A stretch of DNA of 64,000 nt from Flavobacterium sp. UBA2787 (GCA_002352205.1 DEHZ01000003.1:94805-158804), one strand, 5' to 3'; counted from the stretch's first letter, positions 19,543 through 28,126 are shown. Notes: generated from the letters alone by a model not told the origin. Made by a program: numbers and translations.

Positions 19543-19550
19543 CAAATATA
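19543..19550 (-). promoter_or_regulatory. Candidate gldBC promoter, -7 box TATATTTG
   Basis: Perfect TAnnTTTG box on the minus strand, about 80 nt before the gldB ATG. This gives a longer leader than at most boxes in the window. No well-placed -33 element was seen. Confidence 0.45.
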
Positions 19551-19578
19551 CATTGCCAAATCGTATTCCCTTTAAAAA

Positions 19579-20394
19579 ATGACACAAAAAAACACAACAA
19601 TTAATGTAGAAAAAGTAAACGAACACATTGTTAATTGGTTAAAAACGTATGCAGAAAACGCAAAAGTAAATGGTTTTGTTGTGGGAGTGTCCGGTGGAAT
19701 TGACAGTGCCGTAACATCGACACTTTGTGCTCAAACAGGATTAAAAACACTTTGTCTTGAACTTCCTATTCATCAGGCGGCTTCGCATGTTAGTCGAAAA
19801 AAGGAACATATTGCACAGTTAAAAAAACGTTTTCCAAATGTTGAAAGTGATTCTGTTGATTTAAGCAATACGTTTGAACAATTTAAAAAAGATGTTCCAA
19901 GTTCTGAAAACGAAGCTAAATTAAATTTATCGCTTGCCAACACAAGAGCAAGGCTTCGTATGACGACTTTGTATTATTTTGCAGGAATTCACGGATTACT
20001 TGTTGCCGGCACCGGAAATAAAGTAGAAGATTTTGGCGTAGGTTTTTATACAAAATATGGCGATGGCGGAGTAGATTTGAGTCCGATTGCCGATTTGATG
20101 AAATCGGAAGTGTATGCATTGGGAAGGTTCTTAAAAGTACCGGATTCTATTTTAACCGCAGCTCCAACAGATGGTTTATTTGGCGACGATCGTTCGGATG
20201 AAGATCAGTTGGGAGCAAGTTATGACGAATTAGAATGGGCGATGCTTCAGGACGAAGCAGGTAAAAATACTACAGATTTTAATGGGCGGAATTTAGAAGT
20301 CTTTAACATATACAAAAGGCTCAATAATGCTAACAAACACAAGATGAACGCTATACCTGTTTGTGAAATTCCTAAAGTTTTAAGACAAATCTAA
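19579..20394 (+). CDS. nadE: NH3-dependent NAD+ synthetase
   Basis: Adenylates nicotinic acid adenine dinucleotide and amidates it with ammonia, the last step to NAD+. The PP-loop ATP motif SGGIDS is at residues 38-43; GTGNKVEDFGVGFYTKYGDGG is the conserved substrate loop. At 271 residues there is no N-terminal glutaminase domain, so this is the ammonia-using form. It lies divergent to gldB. Confidence 0.96.
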   Translation: MTQKNTTINVEKVNEHIVNWLKTYAENAKVNGFVVGVSGGIDSAVTSTLCAQTGLKTLCLELPIHQAASHVSRKKEHIAQLKKRFPNVESDSVDLSNTFEQFKKDVPSSENEAKLNLSLANTRARLRMTTLYYFAGIHGLLVAGTGNKVEDFGVGFYTKYGDGGVDLSPIADLMKSEVYALGRFLKVPDSILTAAPTDGLFGDDRSDEDQLGASYDELEWAMLQDEAGKNTTDFNGRNLEVFNIYKRLNNANKHKMNAIPVCEIPKVLRQI

Positions 20395-20503
20395 AATTTT
20401 TCTTAAAATTTTTTGTCAGAATTACATTCCATTAAAAAAAAATATAGTATCTTTAACAGCCCTAAAAAAATATTAATCATTTTCTAACTAAATACCACTT
20501 ATT

Positions 20504-21133
20504 ATGATTAAAGTTTGTTTAGCCGATAATCAACCCGTTGTACACTTCGGAGTGAAATCGTACTTTAAAGATCATGCTGAAATAAGTATTGTAGGCCATG
20601 TGGGTAACTACAATATGATTTTGGACATGCTCAAAATTAAACCCATTGACATTTTAGTCTTAGACTTGGAGCTTGAAGGGCTAACGAGTATTAACTTAGT
20701 GAAGTACATACTTAAAGAATTTCCGAGTACTAAAATTATTATTTTCAGTAACCTTTCGGAAAACATTTATGCTCCAAACGCTTTAAAAGCGGGTGTTTCT
20801 GCCTATTTGCACAAAACATCCAAATTAGAAACACTTGGAAATGTAATTGTGAAAGTAAATAATGGTGCTGTTATTTTTAACGATGCCATTAAGAAAAGTT
20901 TAGCTCTTATTGCTAAGCAAAACAAAAGCGAAAGATTGTACCGAAAACTTTCTAACAGAGAAATTGAGGTATTGCGTTTTTTGAGTGATGGAAAAAAGAA
21001 CAATGAAATTTCTAAAATTTTGGGACTGAACGAAAAAACCATCAGCACCTATAAATTGCGATTACTCACAAAATTGAATGTGACGAATTTGGTAGACTTA
21101 GTTAACAAAGCAAAAACATTAGAGATTGTATAA
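20504..21133 (+). CDS. NarL/LuxR-type response regulator
   Basis: 209 residues: receiver domain (1-120) plus GerE/LuxR-type helix-turn-helix (about 145-205). The predicted phosphorylation site is Asp54 in VLDLELEG; the acid pocket is DN at 8-9 instead of the usual DD or ED; the conserved Lys lies in YLHKTS near 104. The HTH reads LSNREIEVLRFLSDG then NEISKILGLNEKTISTY. No sensor kinase is adjacent, so it is an orphan regulator here and its targets are unknown. Confidence 0.93.
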   Translation: MIKVCLADNQPVVHFGVKSYFKDHAEISIVGHVGNYNMILDMLKIKPIDILVLDLELEGLTSINLVKYILKEFPSTKIIIFSNLSENIYAPNALKAGVSAYLHKTSKLETLGNVIVKVNNGAVIFNDAIKKSLALIAKQNKSERLYRKLSNREIEVLRFLSDGKKNNEISKILGLNEKTISTYKLRLLTKLNVTNLVDLVNKAKTLEIV

Positions 21134-21143
21134 AAATACTTAG

Positions 21144-21175
21144 AAAAAAAGACCTCAAATTAGAGGTCTTTTTTT
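21144..21175. terminator. Bidirectional terminator between response regulator and dnaG
   Basis: GACCTC pairs with GAGGTC, and flanking A and T runs extend the stem to 13 bp around the loop AAATTA. It has a T tract in either direction and lies between two convergent genes, overlapping the dnaG stop codon by 2 nt. Confidence 0.88.
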
Positions 21176-23162
21176 AGTTATAATCCGAACGCATTCTACC
21201 TATTCGTCGAGTGATGTTTACTTTTAGTTTATTATAATCATTTATCATTGTTATAATTTCTTCAGGAGTAAATTCAGGCGTTTCCGCTTGAATTTGAAGC
21301 ATTAATTCTTGATTTAGCTTATTGATTAGGTATTCTCTAAACGTAACAATTGTTTCTGTAACCAATCGCGAGAGAATTTCTAAATCGTCTTTTTCTTTTA
21401 CAAAAACTTGCTTTTTATCTAACCATCCGTGCAATTGATATTTCTCATCATTCATTAAAATATCAGTGACTACTTCGGCATGTTCGGGAACTAAATTATT
21501 GAGGTAATGATTCTTGTCAAACAATTCATTTTGATGAAATTGAGCAACTAAATCAATATAAATGGCATTAAAAATCGGATTAGCCAGTTCAATTTCGTCT
21601 TCTTGTAAACTCAAATAAATGCGTTCATAGATTTTATGATTAACTTTTTCAATGATTTCTAATTCTTTTCCATTTTCATCAAATTGAATAAAAACATTTT
21701 CAAATTCCACTTCATGATGACCATATAATAGTAGAATTTCCAGAATCGATTTTTCCAATAACGTAACAACATCAATTTTAGCGATGGTTTCGGTTGAATC
21801 ATTTTTAACAACATCAAATACTTTTTGCTCTTGTTTGAATTTTTTGTTGGCTTCAGACAAATCTTTTTGAGCCATTTGTGCCAACGTGCTAAACAAAACA
21901 TCTTCCGAAATATCCATGATTCGGCTACATTCCTGAATGTAGATTTCACGTTTAATTCGATCCGGAATTTTTGAAATACTAATCACCATATCCCGAATTA
22001 AATCGGCTTTTTTGATGGGATCATTCTTGGCATCCTGCATCAATAAAGAAGCTTTGAACTGAATAAAATCTTTAGCATTTTCATCTAAATACTTGACCAA
22101 TTCATCATACGGTGTTTTTTTGGCAAAACTATCAGGATCATCTCCATCCGGGAAAGTACAAACTTTAACGTTCATTCCTTCTTCCAAAATCAAATCGATT
22201 CCGCGAATGGATGCTCGTAAACCTGCCGCATCACCATCAAAAAGAACAGTAATATTTTTGGTCAATCGATTAATTAATCGAATTTGATTTGGTGTTAAAG
22301 CCGTTCCGGAAGACGAAACAACGTTTTCAATTCCGGCTTGATGCATTTGAATCACATCGGTATAACCTTCTACCAAAAAACAATTATCGAGTTTGGCGAT
22401 GGATTGTTTGGCATGAAAAATTCCGTAAAGCACATTGCTTTTATGGTAAATTTCACTTTCGGGAGAATTTAAATATTTGGCGGCTTTTTTATCATTCGTC
22501 AAAATTCGTCCACCAAAACCGAGTACTCGTCCCGACATACTTTGAATAGGAAACATCACACGACCTTTGAATCGATCAAATTGCTTGTCTTCGCCAACAA
22601 TTGTGAGTCCGGTTTTTTCAAGAAATTCTAATTTATACGCTTTTCCGAGAGCTTCTTTGGTTAACGCATCCCACGTGTTTGGTGAATAACCTAAATTAAA
22701 TTTTTTGATGGTTTCATTTGAAAAACCGCGTTCTTTAAAATACGATAATCCGATTGCTTTGCCTTCCTCCTCTTCCCACAAAACATATTGAAAATATTTA
22801 CTCGCAAATTCGGAGACCAAATACATGCTCTCTTTTTCATTGGCAACCAGCTTATCTTCGTCACTTGAAACGGTTTCTTCAATTTCAATATTGTACTTTT
22901 TGGCTAAATACCGAATAGCTTCTGGGAACGAAAAATGCTCATGTTCCATTAAAAAAGTAACAGAATTTCCGCCTTTTCCGGTACTAAAATCTTTCCAAAT
23001 CTGCTTTACCGGAGAAACCATGAACGAAGGCGATTTTTCATTGGAAAACGGACTCAACCCTTTCATGTTACTACCGGCACGTTTGAGTTGCACAAAATCA
23101 CCAATCACCTCCTCAACTCGGGCGGTTTCAAAAACTAAATCGATGGTATTTTGCTTAATCAT
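21174..23162 (-). CDS. dnaG: DNA primase DnaG (zinc-ligand-free N-terminal domain)
   Basis: Synthesises RNA primers at the replication fork. Domains: CHC2-like N-terminal module (1-90), RNA-polymerase domain with TOPRIM (about 250-340, with LVEGYTDVIQMHQAG and FDGDAAG as metal-binding motifs) and a C-terminal helicase-interaction domain. The four zinc ligands expected at positions 37, 40, 58 and 61 are Ser, Ser, Asp and Thr, while the surrounding sequence and spacing are kept. From memory the same loss occurs in other Flavobacteriaceae DnaG, so it is lineage-typical rather than damage. 662 residues, full length. Confidence 0.95.
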   Translation of the reverse strand: MIKQNTIDLVFETARVEEVIGDFVQLKRAGSNMKGLSPFSNEKSPSFMVSPVKQIWKDFSTGKGGNSVTFLMEHEHFSFPEAIRYLAKKYNIEIEETVSSDEDKLVANEKESMYLVSEFASKYFQYVLWEEEEGKAIGLSYFKERGFSNETIKKFNLGYSPNTWDALTKEALGKAYKLEFLEKTGLTIVGEDKQFDRFKGRVMFPIQSMSGRVLGFGGRILTNDKKAAKYLNSPESEIYHKSNVLYGIFHAKQSIAKLDNCFLVEGYTDVIQMHQAGIENVVSSSGTALTPNQIRLINRLTKNITVLFDGDAAGLRASIRGIDLILEEGMNVKVCTFPDGDDPDSFAKKTPYDELVKYLDENAKDFIQFKASLLMQDAKNDPIKKADLIRDMVISISKIPDRIKREIYIQECSRIMDISEDVLFSTLAQMAQKDLSEANKKFKQEQKVFDVVKNDSTETIAKIDVVTLLEKSILEILLLYGHHEVEFENVFIQFDENGKELEIIEKVNHKIYERIYLSLQEDEIELANPIFNAIYIDLVAQFHQNELFDKNHYLNNLVPEHAEVVTDILMNDEKYQLHGWLDKKQVFVKEKDDLEILSRLVTETIVTFREYLINKLNQELMLQIQAETPEFTPEEIITMINDYNKLKVNITRRIGRMRSDYN

Positions 23163-23224
23163 TGGTGTTTTTTCGTAGCCTGTAAAAGTACAATTCAGTT
23201 TTTAAAAATAAGGAATTAAAACAA

Positions 23225-23258
23225 TAAAAAAAAGGTGCTTCTTGACGAAAACACCTTT
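23225..23258 (-). terminator. Intrinsic terminator of the sigma/anti-sigma/OMP operon
   Basis: On the minus strand AAAGGTG pairs with CACCTTT around a 14-nt loop and is followed by a long T run. It sits 30 nt past the stop of the outer membrane protein gene. Confidence 0.7.
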
Positions 23259-23288
23259 CAAACAAATGTATATTAACTCAAACAAATT

Positions 23289-24401
23289 TTAATTGAAATC
23301 GAAACGCAAACCTAACGAAATGTTGTTTTGATCAACTGTATTATTTTTAAACATCGGATTTAAGTCGTACTTTAGATACAAACTTGTGGCACGATAACCT
23401 ATGTACGTTGATAAACCATAGGTAAAATCAGACGTGTTGAAATCGCCTTTTTCTTTTACTTTTACACGAACATCGTCTTCATTGAATTTTAGAATTTGTT
23501 TCGATTTAATATTAAATCCGGCATATCCTCCAATTCCAAGTCGGACACTTTTATGTGATCTAAATCTCGTATCACCGTTTTCGCTAACCGATTTTGGTGT
23601 AAAATCAAATTCTAAATGCAAGGGTAAAACTAAACTTACATTTCTAAAACGACTTTCTTTTAAATTCAAATCAAATTCTTGTAAATTGGTTTGTTCACCT
23701 TGTTTTACGAAGTAACGATTATCGGTAGGACGTAAATTGTTATACATCAAAGACAAACCGTATTTAGCGTGCAACAAGTTATTATTTTTGAAAATTCTGG
23801 TATTATAAGTAAAACCCCATTCGTAGAAATGTGAACCCCAAACACGGTAATCGCTGTCTTCCAACGAACCGGAGTCTCCATCCGTAACAAGATTATTTAA
23901 TCCGAAAGCAAAGACAAATTGAGAAGTAGTTCGTTTTGAATTTCTTTTGAATTTTTCTTTTTCGCCTTTGAAAATTTTCATGGAACCAATATTAATTTCT
24001 GTGTGATCTTCTCCAATGGAATCATTTGCACTAGAACCTAAAATAATAGTTGTTCCACCTTTAACCTTTTCTTCAGAATGCTTTACTTTACCATCAACCG
24101 CATCTTTAACCAATTGTTGCAGTTTAGCTTCTTCCAGAGCAACTTTCTCTTCAATGTTTTTAGCTCTCACTTCGGCTGCTTTTCGTTTTTCAACTTCTGC
24201 TTTTTCGGTTGTAATTGTTCCGTTTTCTAACAATTTATTGATGTCTTCTACCTCTTGTTTAAGGGCTTCTTTTTCTTCAGAAGTAATCTTTTTGATGTTT
24301 TCAGAAATGGTTTTTGCCCTACCATCAAATGTTTCCTGACCATACATTTGAGTAACTAACGTGCATAGCAATACTGCTGCATAAAGGATAATTTTTTGCA
24401 T
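23289..24401 (-). CDS. Predicted outer membrane beta-barrel protein with N-terminal coiled coil
   Basis: 370 residues. A signal peptide (1-21, ending QMYGQ) precedes a charged, heptad-like helical region (about 28-110, rich in E and K), then a linker and alternating-pattern beta strands (about 150-370) with short turns, ending in SLGLRFDFN, a terminal aromatic strand as in outer membrane barrels. No specific family recognised. It is the third gene of the ECF sigma/anti-sigma operon, 35 nt behind the anti-sigma gene, so it may be a target or sensor of that system (inference). Confidence 0.75.
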   Translation of the reverse strand: MQKIILYAAVLLCTLVTQMYGQETFDGRAKTISENIKKITSEEKEALKQEVEDINKLLENGTITTEKAEVEKRKAAEVRAKNIEEKVALEEAKLQQLVKDAVDGKVKHSEEKVKGGTTIILGSSANDSIGEDHTEINIGSMKIFKGEKEKFKRNSKRTTSQFVFAFGLNNLVTDGDSGSLEDSDYRVWGSHFYEWGFTYNTRIFKNNNLLHAKYGLSLMYNNLRPTDNRYFVKQGEQTNLQEFDLNLKESRFRNVSLVLPLHLEFDFTPKSVSENGDTRFRSHKSVRLGIGGYAGFNIKSKQILKFNEDDVRVKVKEKGDFNTSDFTYGLSTYIGYRATSLYLKYDLNPMFKNNTVDQNNISLGLRFDFN

Positions 24402-24436
24402 AATTTAAAATTTAACTGTTCGTGATTTGATTGTTT

Positions 24437-25114
24437 TTACTCGTAATTTCGATTGGCCAAGGTTGACTTTACCGAATTGTATTTTTTGTTTATCGATTGA
24501 ATAACTTTATCCCTAAATGTTTCATCTACTTCTTTTTCTGCCGAAGAAAGCAATGCATTAGCATCAACTTTTACAGATGGTTTTTTTGAAATATTCGGAA
24601 TTTCAATTTTTTCTCCGGTTTCAATTTCGGCCAAAAGCGATTCGGCATTGATGTATTTGGCTGTTGATTCTTTTGGTTGACTTTCAACAATTAGTTCCTC
24701 GTTTTTAGAATGATTATCCAACAGAAAATCTTTTTTTGGATTGATTTCAGTAGATGGCTTTTCTATTTTTTTGGTTAATTGATGAACGACTGCTTCAACT
24801 TCTTTTGCTTCAGATAAATTATTTTCAATTTTAGGAGTTGACTCATTTTCAATCAATTTAGTTTCATTTTCCAAAACAATTGGGTTGGATAGTATTACAT
24901 TCTCAGTTGAATTTTCTTTGTTCATCATAAAAATTCCAATCAGCGTAAATCCAACAAAAACTGCCGCAATAGAAAGCCACTTGTAACTTCTTTTTGGTTT
25001 TTGTTCTTCTACTGAAAGCATGGCATCCAAACGATCCCAAGCATTGGCAGAAGGCTGAATCTCTCGTTGATTCAACTTTTCTTTGATTTGTTTATCTATA
25101 TTATTCGGTTCCAT
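24437..25114 (-). CDS. Putative membrane-anchored anti-sigma factor
   Basis: 225 residues: an N-terminal cytoplasmic segment with the motif PSANAWDRLDAML (21-33), often found in Bacteroidota anti-sigma-like proteins encoded behind ECF sigma genes, one membrane helix (about 46-64) and a low-complexity, Glu/Lys/Ser-rich periplasmic part. Its start overlaps the sigma gene by 14 nt, which supports a sigma/anti-sigma pair. No classic zinc-binding HxxxCxxC motif is present, so direct sigma binding is inferred from context. Confidence 0.72.
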   Translation of the reverse strand: MEPNNIDKQIKEKLNQREIQPSANAWDRLDAMLSVEEQKPKRSYKWLSIAAVFVGFTLIGIFMMNKENSTENVILSNPIVLENETKLIENESTPKIENNLSEAKEVEAVVHQLTKKIEKPSTEINPKKDFLLDNHSKNEELIVESQPKESTAKYINAESLLAEIETGEKIEIPNISKKPSVKVDANALLSSAEKEVDETFRDKVIQSINKKYNSVKSTLANRNYE

Positions 25115-25661
25115 TGTCGTAATTCTTTAATTTGTTAATCTGATTCTGAAGCATCTTTCTGGCATGTGATAATTGCGATTTTGATGTTCCTTCATTAATA
25201 CCTAACATTTCTGCAATTTCTTGGTGTTTGTAACCTTCGATGGCGTAAAGATTAAAAATCATTTTATATCCATCCGGTAAACTATCTATGAGAAACTGAA
25301 TATCATCAACTGAAAATTTGCTTTCGATGTCGTTATGTCTTTCTTCAAAAAAAGTTTCGTCTTCAATAAACTTTACTTGTTTTTGAACTCTGATAAACGA
25401 AATACATTCATTTATCATAATCCGTCTAATCCAACCTTCAAAACTGCCTTTGTGTTCAAAATTTTTCAAACTAGAAAAAACTTTCATAAAAGCGGTAATC
25501 ATTACATCTTCGGCTTGCTGCAAATCCTTGATATACTGTCTGCAAACTCCCAACATTTTTGGCGAAAATTTTGTGTAAATCTGATGCTGTGCGTGTCGGT
25601 TATTTTCGACAGCCAATCGGATTGTGTTTTTCTCGTCTTGATGTAAGTTGATTACTTTCAT
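25101..25661 (-). CDS. ECF-family RNA polymerase sigma factor
   Basis: 186 residues with sigma region 2 (about 25-95; QQAEDVMITAFMKVFSSLKNF and FEGWIRRIMINECISFIR are the recognisable core) and region 4 (about 125-175; EGYKHQEIAEMLGINEGTSKSQLSHARKML forms the -35 binding HTH). Regions 1 and 3 are absent, which defines the ECF class. First gene of a three-gene operon with a membrane partner and an outer membrane protein. A candidate self-activated promoter lies about 70 nt upstream. Confidence 0.93.
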   Translation of the reverse strand: MKVINLHQDEKNTIRLAVENNRHAQHQIYTKFSPKMLGVCRQYIKDLQQAEDVMITAFMKVFSSLKNFEHKGSFEGWIRRIMINECISFIRVQKQVKFIEDETFFEERHNDIESKFSVDDIQFLIDSLPDGYKMIFNLYAIEGYKHQEIAEMLGINEGTSKSQLSHARKMLQNQINKLKNYDNGTE

Positions 25662-25974
25662 TTTTTATTGTAATTGGTAAATGGTCAGTTCCGTTTAACA
25701 ATTTGTTTAAAATCAGATTCTATAGTTATAGACGAATGAAGTTTGAATTTAGTTGCATGGGTTTTGAAAAAAAATTGAAAAAAGTTACAATTAACTAAAA
25801 TTCAATGATTTAAAAATAACAAAAAATAGTTACGCTTGATAAACTTTTATTTCAAAAACAGTTTTTGCCTGCTTCGCAGGAGATTTTTATTTCAACTTCG
25901 TCATCTTGCAAAATGACAAAACTGTGACTGAGACTGAAAACTGAGACTGAGACTGAAAACTGTAAAACTGAACA
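25662..25974. other. Intergenic region upstream of the ECF sigma gene, with a direct repeat
   Basis: The 313-bp gap between the ECF sigma gene and the polyprenyl synthase gene holds the candidate ECF promoter (25729-25756), a small CCTGC-TTC-GCAGG hairpin at 25868-25880, and at about 25926-25965 a direct repeat built on GACTGAGACTGAAAACT. No ORF or RNA gene is apparent. The repeat is 3' of the polyprenyl synthase gene. Confidence 0.6.
25729..25756 (-). promoter_or_regulatory. Candidate ECF-type autoregulatory promoter
   Basis: On the minus strand GCAACT (AAC core) and CGTCTA lie 17 nt apart counted from AAC to CGT. An AAC-type -35 with a CGTC-type -10 is the general pattern of ECF-dependent promoters, which are commonly self-activated. 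It is about 70 nt upstream of the sigma gene. Assignment is inference. Confidence 0.4.
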
Positions 25975-26955
25975 CTACTTTTTCCTCTCAATAACATAAT
26001 TCACCATCAAAATCAAAGCATCTTTGTAAGGTGATGTTGGAAAGTGATTCAATAACTGAAGAGCTTCTTGTTGGTAAGAAACCATTTTTTCTTCTGCATA
26101 AACCAGTCCGTTGCTTTGTTTCACAAAATTGATTACCTCTTTTACTCTTTTCTTGTCTTTGTTGTGGTTTTTAACGGAATTGATAAGCCAACTTTTTTCT
26201 TTTGGCGTACAATTATTTAAAGTATAAATCAACGGCAATGTCATTTTTTGCTCTTTGATGTCAATTCCGGTGGGTTTTCCTATGGCATCGTCGGTATAAT
26301 CAAACAAGTCGTCTTTAATTTGAAATGCCATCCCGATCAATTCACCAAATTTTCGCATCCGTTCTACGATTTCCTGATTCTCGGGTAAAACAGAACAAGC
26401 TCCAAGCGAGCAACAAGCAGCTATTAACGTAGCTGTTTTTTGACGGATGATTTCATAATAAATATCTTCTGTAATATCTAATCTTCGGGCTTTTTCGATT
26501 TGAAGTAATTCGCCCTCACTCATTTCACGAACAGCAACAGAAATGATTTTCAATAAATCAAAATCATTGTTATCAATGGAAAGCAGTAATCCTTTGGATA
26601 ATAAAAAATCACCCACTAAAACGGCGATTTTGTTTTTCCACAACGCATTGATAGAAAAAAATCCGCGACGGCGATTACTGTCATCTACAACGTCGTCGTG
26701 AACCAAAGTTGCCGTGTGAATCAATTCGATAACCGAAGCACCGCGATAGGTTCTTTCGTTTACAAAACCTTCCGATACCATTTTGGCAGTCAGAAAAACA
26801 AACATCGGACGCATTTGTTTTCCTTTTCGGTTTACGATATAATAGGTGATTCTGTTGAGCAACGCCACTTTGGAAGACATCGATTCATAGAACTTTTTTT
26901 CAAAAAGTTCCATCTCTTTGATGATGGGTTGCTTGATTTGTTCGGTGATTTTCAT
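25975..26955 (-). CDS. Polyprenyl (all-trans) diphosphate synthase
   Basis: Condenses isopentenyl diphosphate onto an allylic primer to make the long chain for menaquinone or a related lipid. First aspartate-rich motif DDVVD at residues 87-91, second DDLFD at 215-219, with the KQMRP substrate motif near 46-50. 326 residues, typical of long-chain (octaprenyl/heptaprenyl-type) synthases; chain length cannot be fixed from the sequence alone. Monocistronic, with its own strong promoter. Confidence 0.93.
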   Translation of the reverse strand: MKITEQIKQPIIKEMELFEKKFYESMSSKVALLNRITYYIVNRKGKQMRPMFVFLTAKMVSEGFVNERTYRGASVIELIHTATLVHDDVVDDSNRRRGFFSINALWKNKIAVLVGDFLLSKGLLLSIDNNDFDLLKIISVAVREMSEGELLQIEKARRLDITEDIYYEIIRQKTATLIAACCSLGACSVLPENQEIVERMRKFGELIGMAFQIKDDLFDYTDDAIGKPTGIDIKEQKMTLPLIYTLNNCTPKEKSWLINSVKNHNKDKKRVKEVINFVKQSNGLVYAEEKMVSYQQEALQLLNHFPTSPYKDALILMVNYVIERKK

Positions 26956-26962
26956 GAAAGTT

Positions 26963-26993
26963 CAAAGATAGTTAGAAAGTTAGAAAATCACAA
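26963..26993 (-). promoter_or_regulatory. Promoter of the polyprenyl diphosphate synthase gene (TTG-N20-TATCTTTG)
   Basis: On the minus strand TTG (plus 26991-26993) and TATCTTTG (plus 26963-26970) are separated by exactly 20 nt, the best -33/-7 pair in the window. The box ends 7 nt before the ATG, so the transcript should be nearly leaderless. Confidence 0.75.
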
Positions 26994-27002
26994 CTTGAAT
27001 TA

Positions 27003-28055
27003 TTAGGAAACTGCTTCGTTTTTATTGGCCAATTGACCACAAGCGGCATCAATATCTTTTCCGCGACTTCTTCGCACTTTGGCAATCACGCCGATTTTGT
27101 CTAATGCTTTCACATATTCATCCAAAGCAGCATCCGAAGCCTGTTGAAACATCCCATCATCAATTGGGTTATATTCAATTAAATTGACTTTGCAAGGCAC
27201 ATACTTGCAGAATTTCACCAAGGCATCAATTGATTTTTTATCGTCGTTGATTCCTTTCCAAACTACATATTCATAGGTAATCTTGCTTTTGGTTTTTTGG
27301 TACCAATATTCTAAACTTTCACGCAATTCTTTCAGCGGAAAACTTTTGGAAAACGGCATAATTTCAGCACGAATTTCATCAATAGCCGAATGTAGTGAAA
27401 CAGCTAATTTGAATTTCACTTCTTCATCGGCCATTTTTTTAATCATTTTAGGGATTCCCGAAGTGGAAAGTGTGATTCGTTTGGGCGACATTCCTAATCC
27501 TTCCGGCGAAGTAATCATTTCGATGGCTTTGATGACGTTGTTATAATTCATCAATGGTTCGCCCATTCCCATAAAAACGATGTTAGAAAGCGGTCGATCA
27601 AAATACAAACGACTTTCATTATCGATGGCTACGACTTGATCGTAAATTTCATCGGGATTTAAGTTTCGCATTCGCTTTAAACGAGCCGTTGCACAAAAAT
27701 TACAATCTAAACTACAACCTACTTGACTGGAAACGCAAGCGGTGGTTCGGGTTGCGGTTGGAATTAAAACGCTTTCTACCACCAAACCATCATACAAACG
27801 AACGGCGTTTTTAACGGTTCCGTCTTCGCTGCGTTGCATTTGATCTACTTTGATGTGGTTAATAACAAAATTATCTTCCAACATTTGACGGGTTTCTTTG
27901 GAAACATTGGTCATATCTTCAAAAGAATATACTTTTTTGCTCCACAACCATTCATACACTTGATTGCCCCGGAAAGCTTTGTCGCCATTGGCTACAAAAA
28001 AATCTCGTAGTTGAATTTTGGTTAATGCCCGAATGTCTTTTTTGGTGGTATTCAT
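27003..28055 (-). CDS. rlmN: Dual-specificity rRNA/tRNA adenine-C2 methyltransferase RlmN
   Basis: Radical-SAM enzyme that methylates A2503 of 23S rRNA and A37 of some tRNAs. The [4Fe-4S] motif CSLDCNFC has cysteines at 114, 118 and 121; the C-terminal catalytic Cys lies in AACGQLANK near 341. I start at the ATG giving MNTTKKDIRAL (350 residues). The open frame extends to 28301, but that part runs antisense through the O-methyltransferase gene and upstream of a TATTTTTG box, so it is not real. Confidence 0.95.
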   Translation of the reverse strand: MNTTKKDIRALTKIQLRDFFVANGDKAFRGNQVYEWLWSKKVYSFEDMTNVSKETRQMLEDNFVINHIKVDQMQRSEDGTVKNAVRLYDGLVVESVLIPTATRTTACVSSQVGCSLDCNFCATARLKRMRNLNPDEIYDQVVAIDNESRLYFDRPLSNIVFMGMGEPLMNYNNVIKAIEMITSPEGLGMSPKRITLSTSGIPKMIKKMADEEVKFKLAVSLHSAIDEIRAEIMPFSKSFPLKELRESLEYWYQKTKSKITYEYVVWKGINDDKKSIDALVKFCKYVPCKVNLIEYNPIDDGMFQQASDAALDEYVKALDKIGVIAKVRRSRGKDIDAACGQLANKNEAVS

Positions 28056-28059
28056 GGTG

Positions 28060-28067
28060 CAAAAATA
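28060..28067 (-). promoter_or_regulatory. Probable rlmN promoter, -7 box TATTTTTG
   Basis: A perfect TAnnTTTG box ending 5 nt before the chosen rlmN ATG on the minus strand. It supports the start at 28055 and a nearly leaderless mRNA. Confidence 0.5.
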
Positions 28068-28102
28068 GCAACTATTTACGGAATTGATTGATTTGTAATT
28101 TG

Positions 28103-28110
28103 TAATTTTG
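28103..28110 (+). promoter_or_regulatory. Candidate promoter of the O-methyltransferase gene, -7 box TAATTTTG
   Basis: Perfect TAnnTTTG box 17 nt before the ATG at 28127, with a TTG 16 nt further upstream, slightly short of ideal spacing. It lies back to back with the rlmN box. Confidence 0.45.
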
Positions 28111-28126
28111 TCGAAAATCATTTTAC

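Noticed and set aside
21174-23162. dnaG as a decaying pseudogene because the zinc ligands are lost
   Set aside because: The frame is intact over 662 residues and TOPRIM motifs are perfect; the gene is essential, and the same substitutions are remembered from related genera.
25868-25880. CCTGC-TTC-GCAGG hairpin as terminator of the polyprenyl synthase gene
   Set aside because: The stem is only 5 bp and no T run follows on the minus strand, so it does not meet the usual criteria.
25926-25965. Direct repeat of GACTGAGACTGAAAACT looked like a CRISPR-type array
   Set aside because: Units are too short, have no spacers and no cas gene nearby; it is a simple low-complexity tandem repeat.
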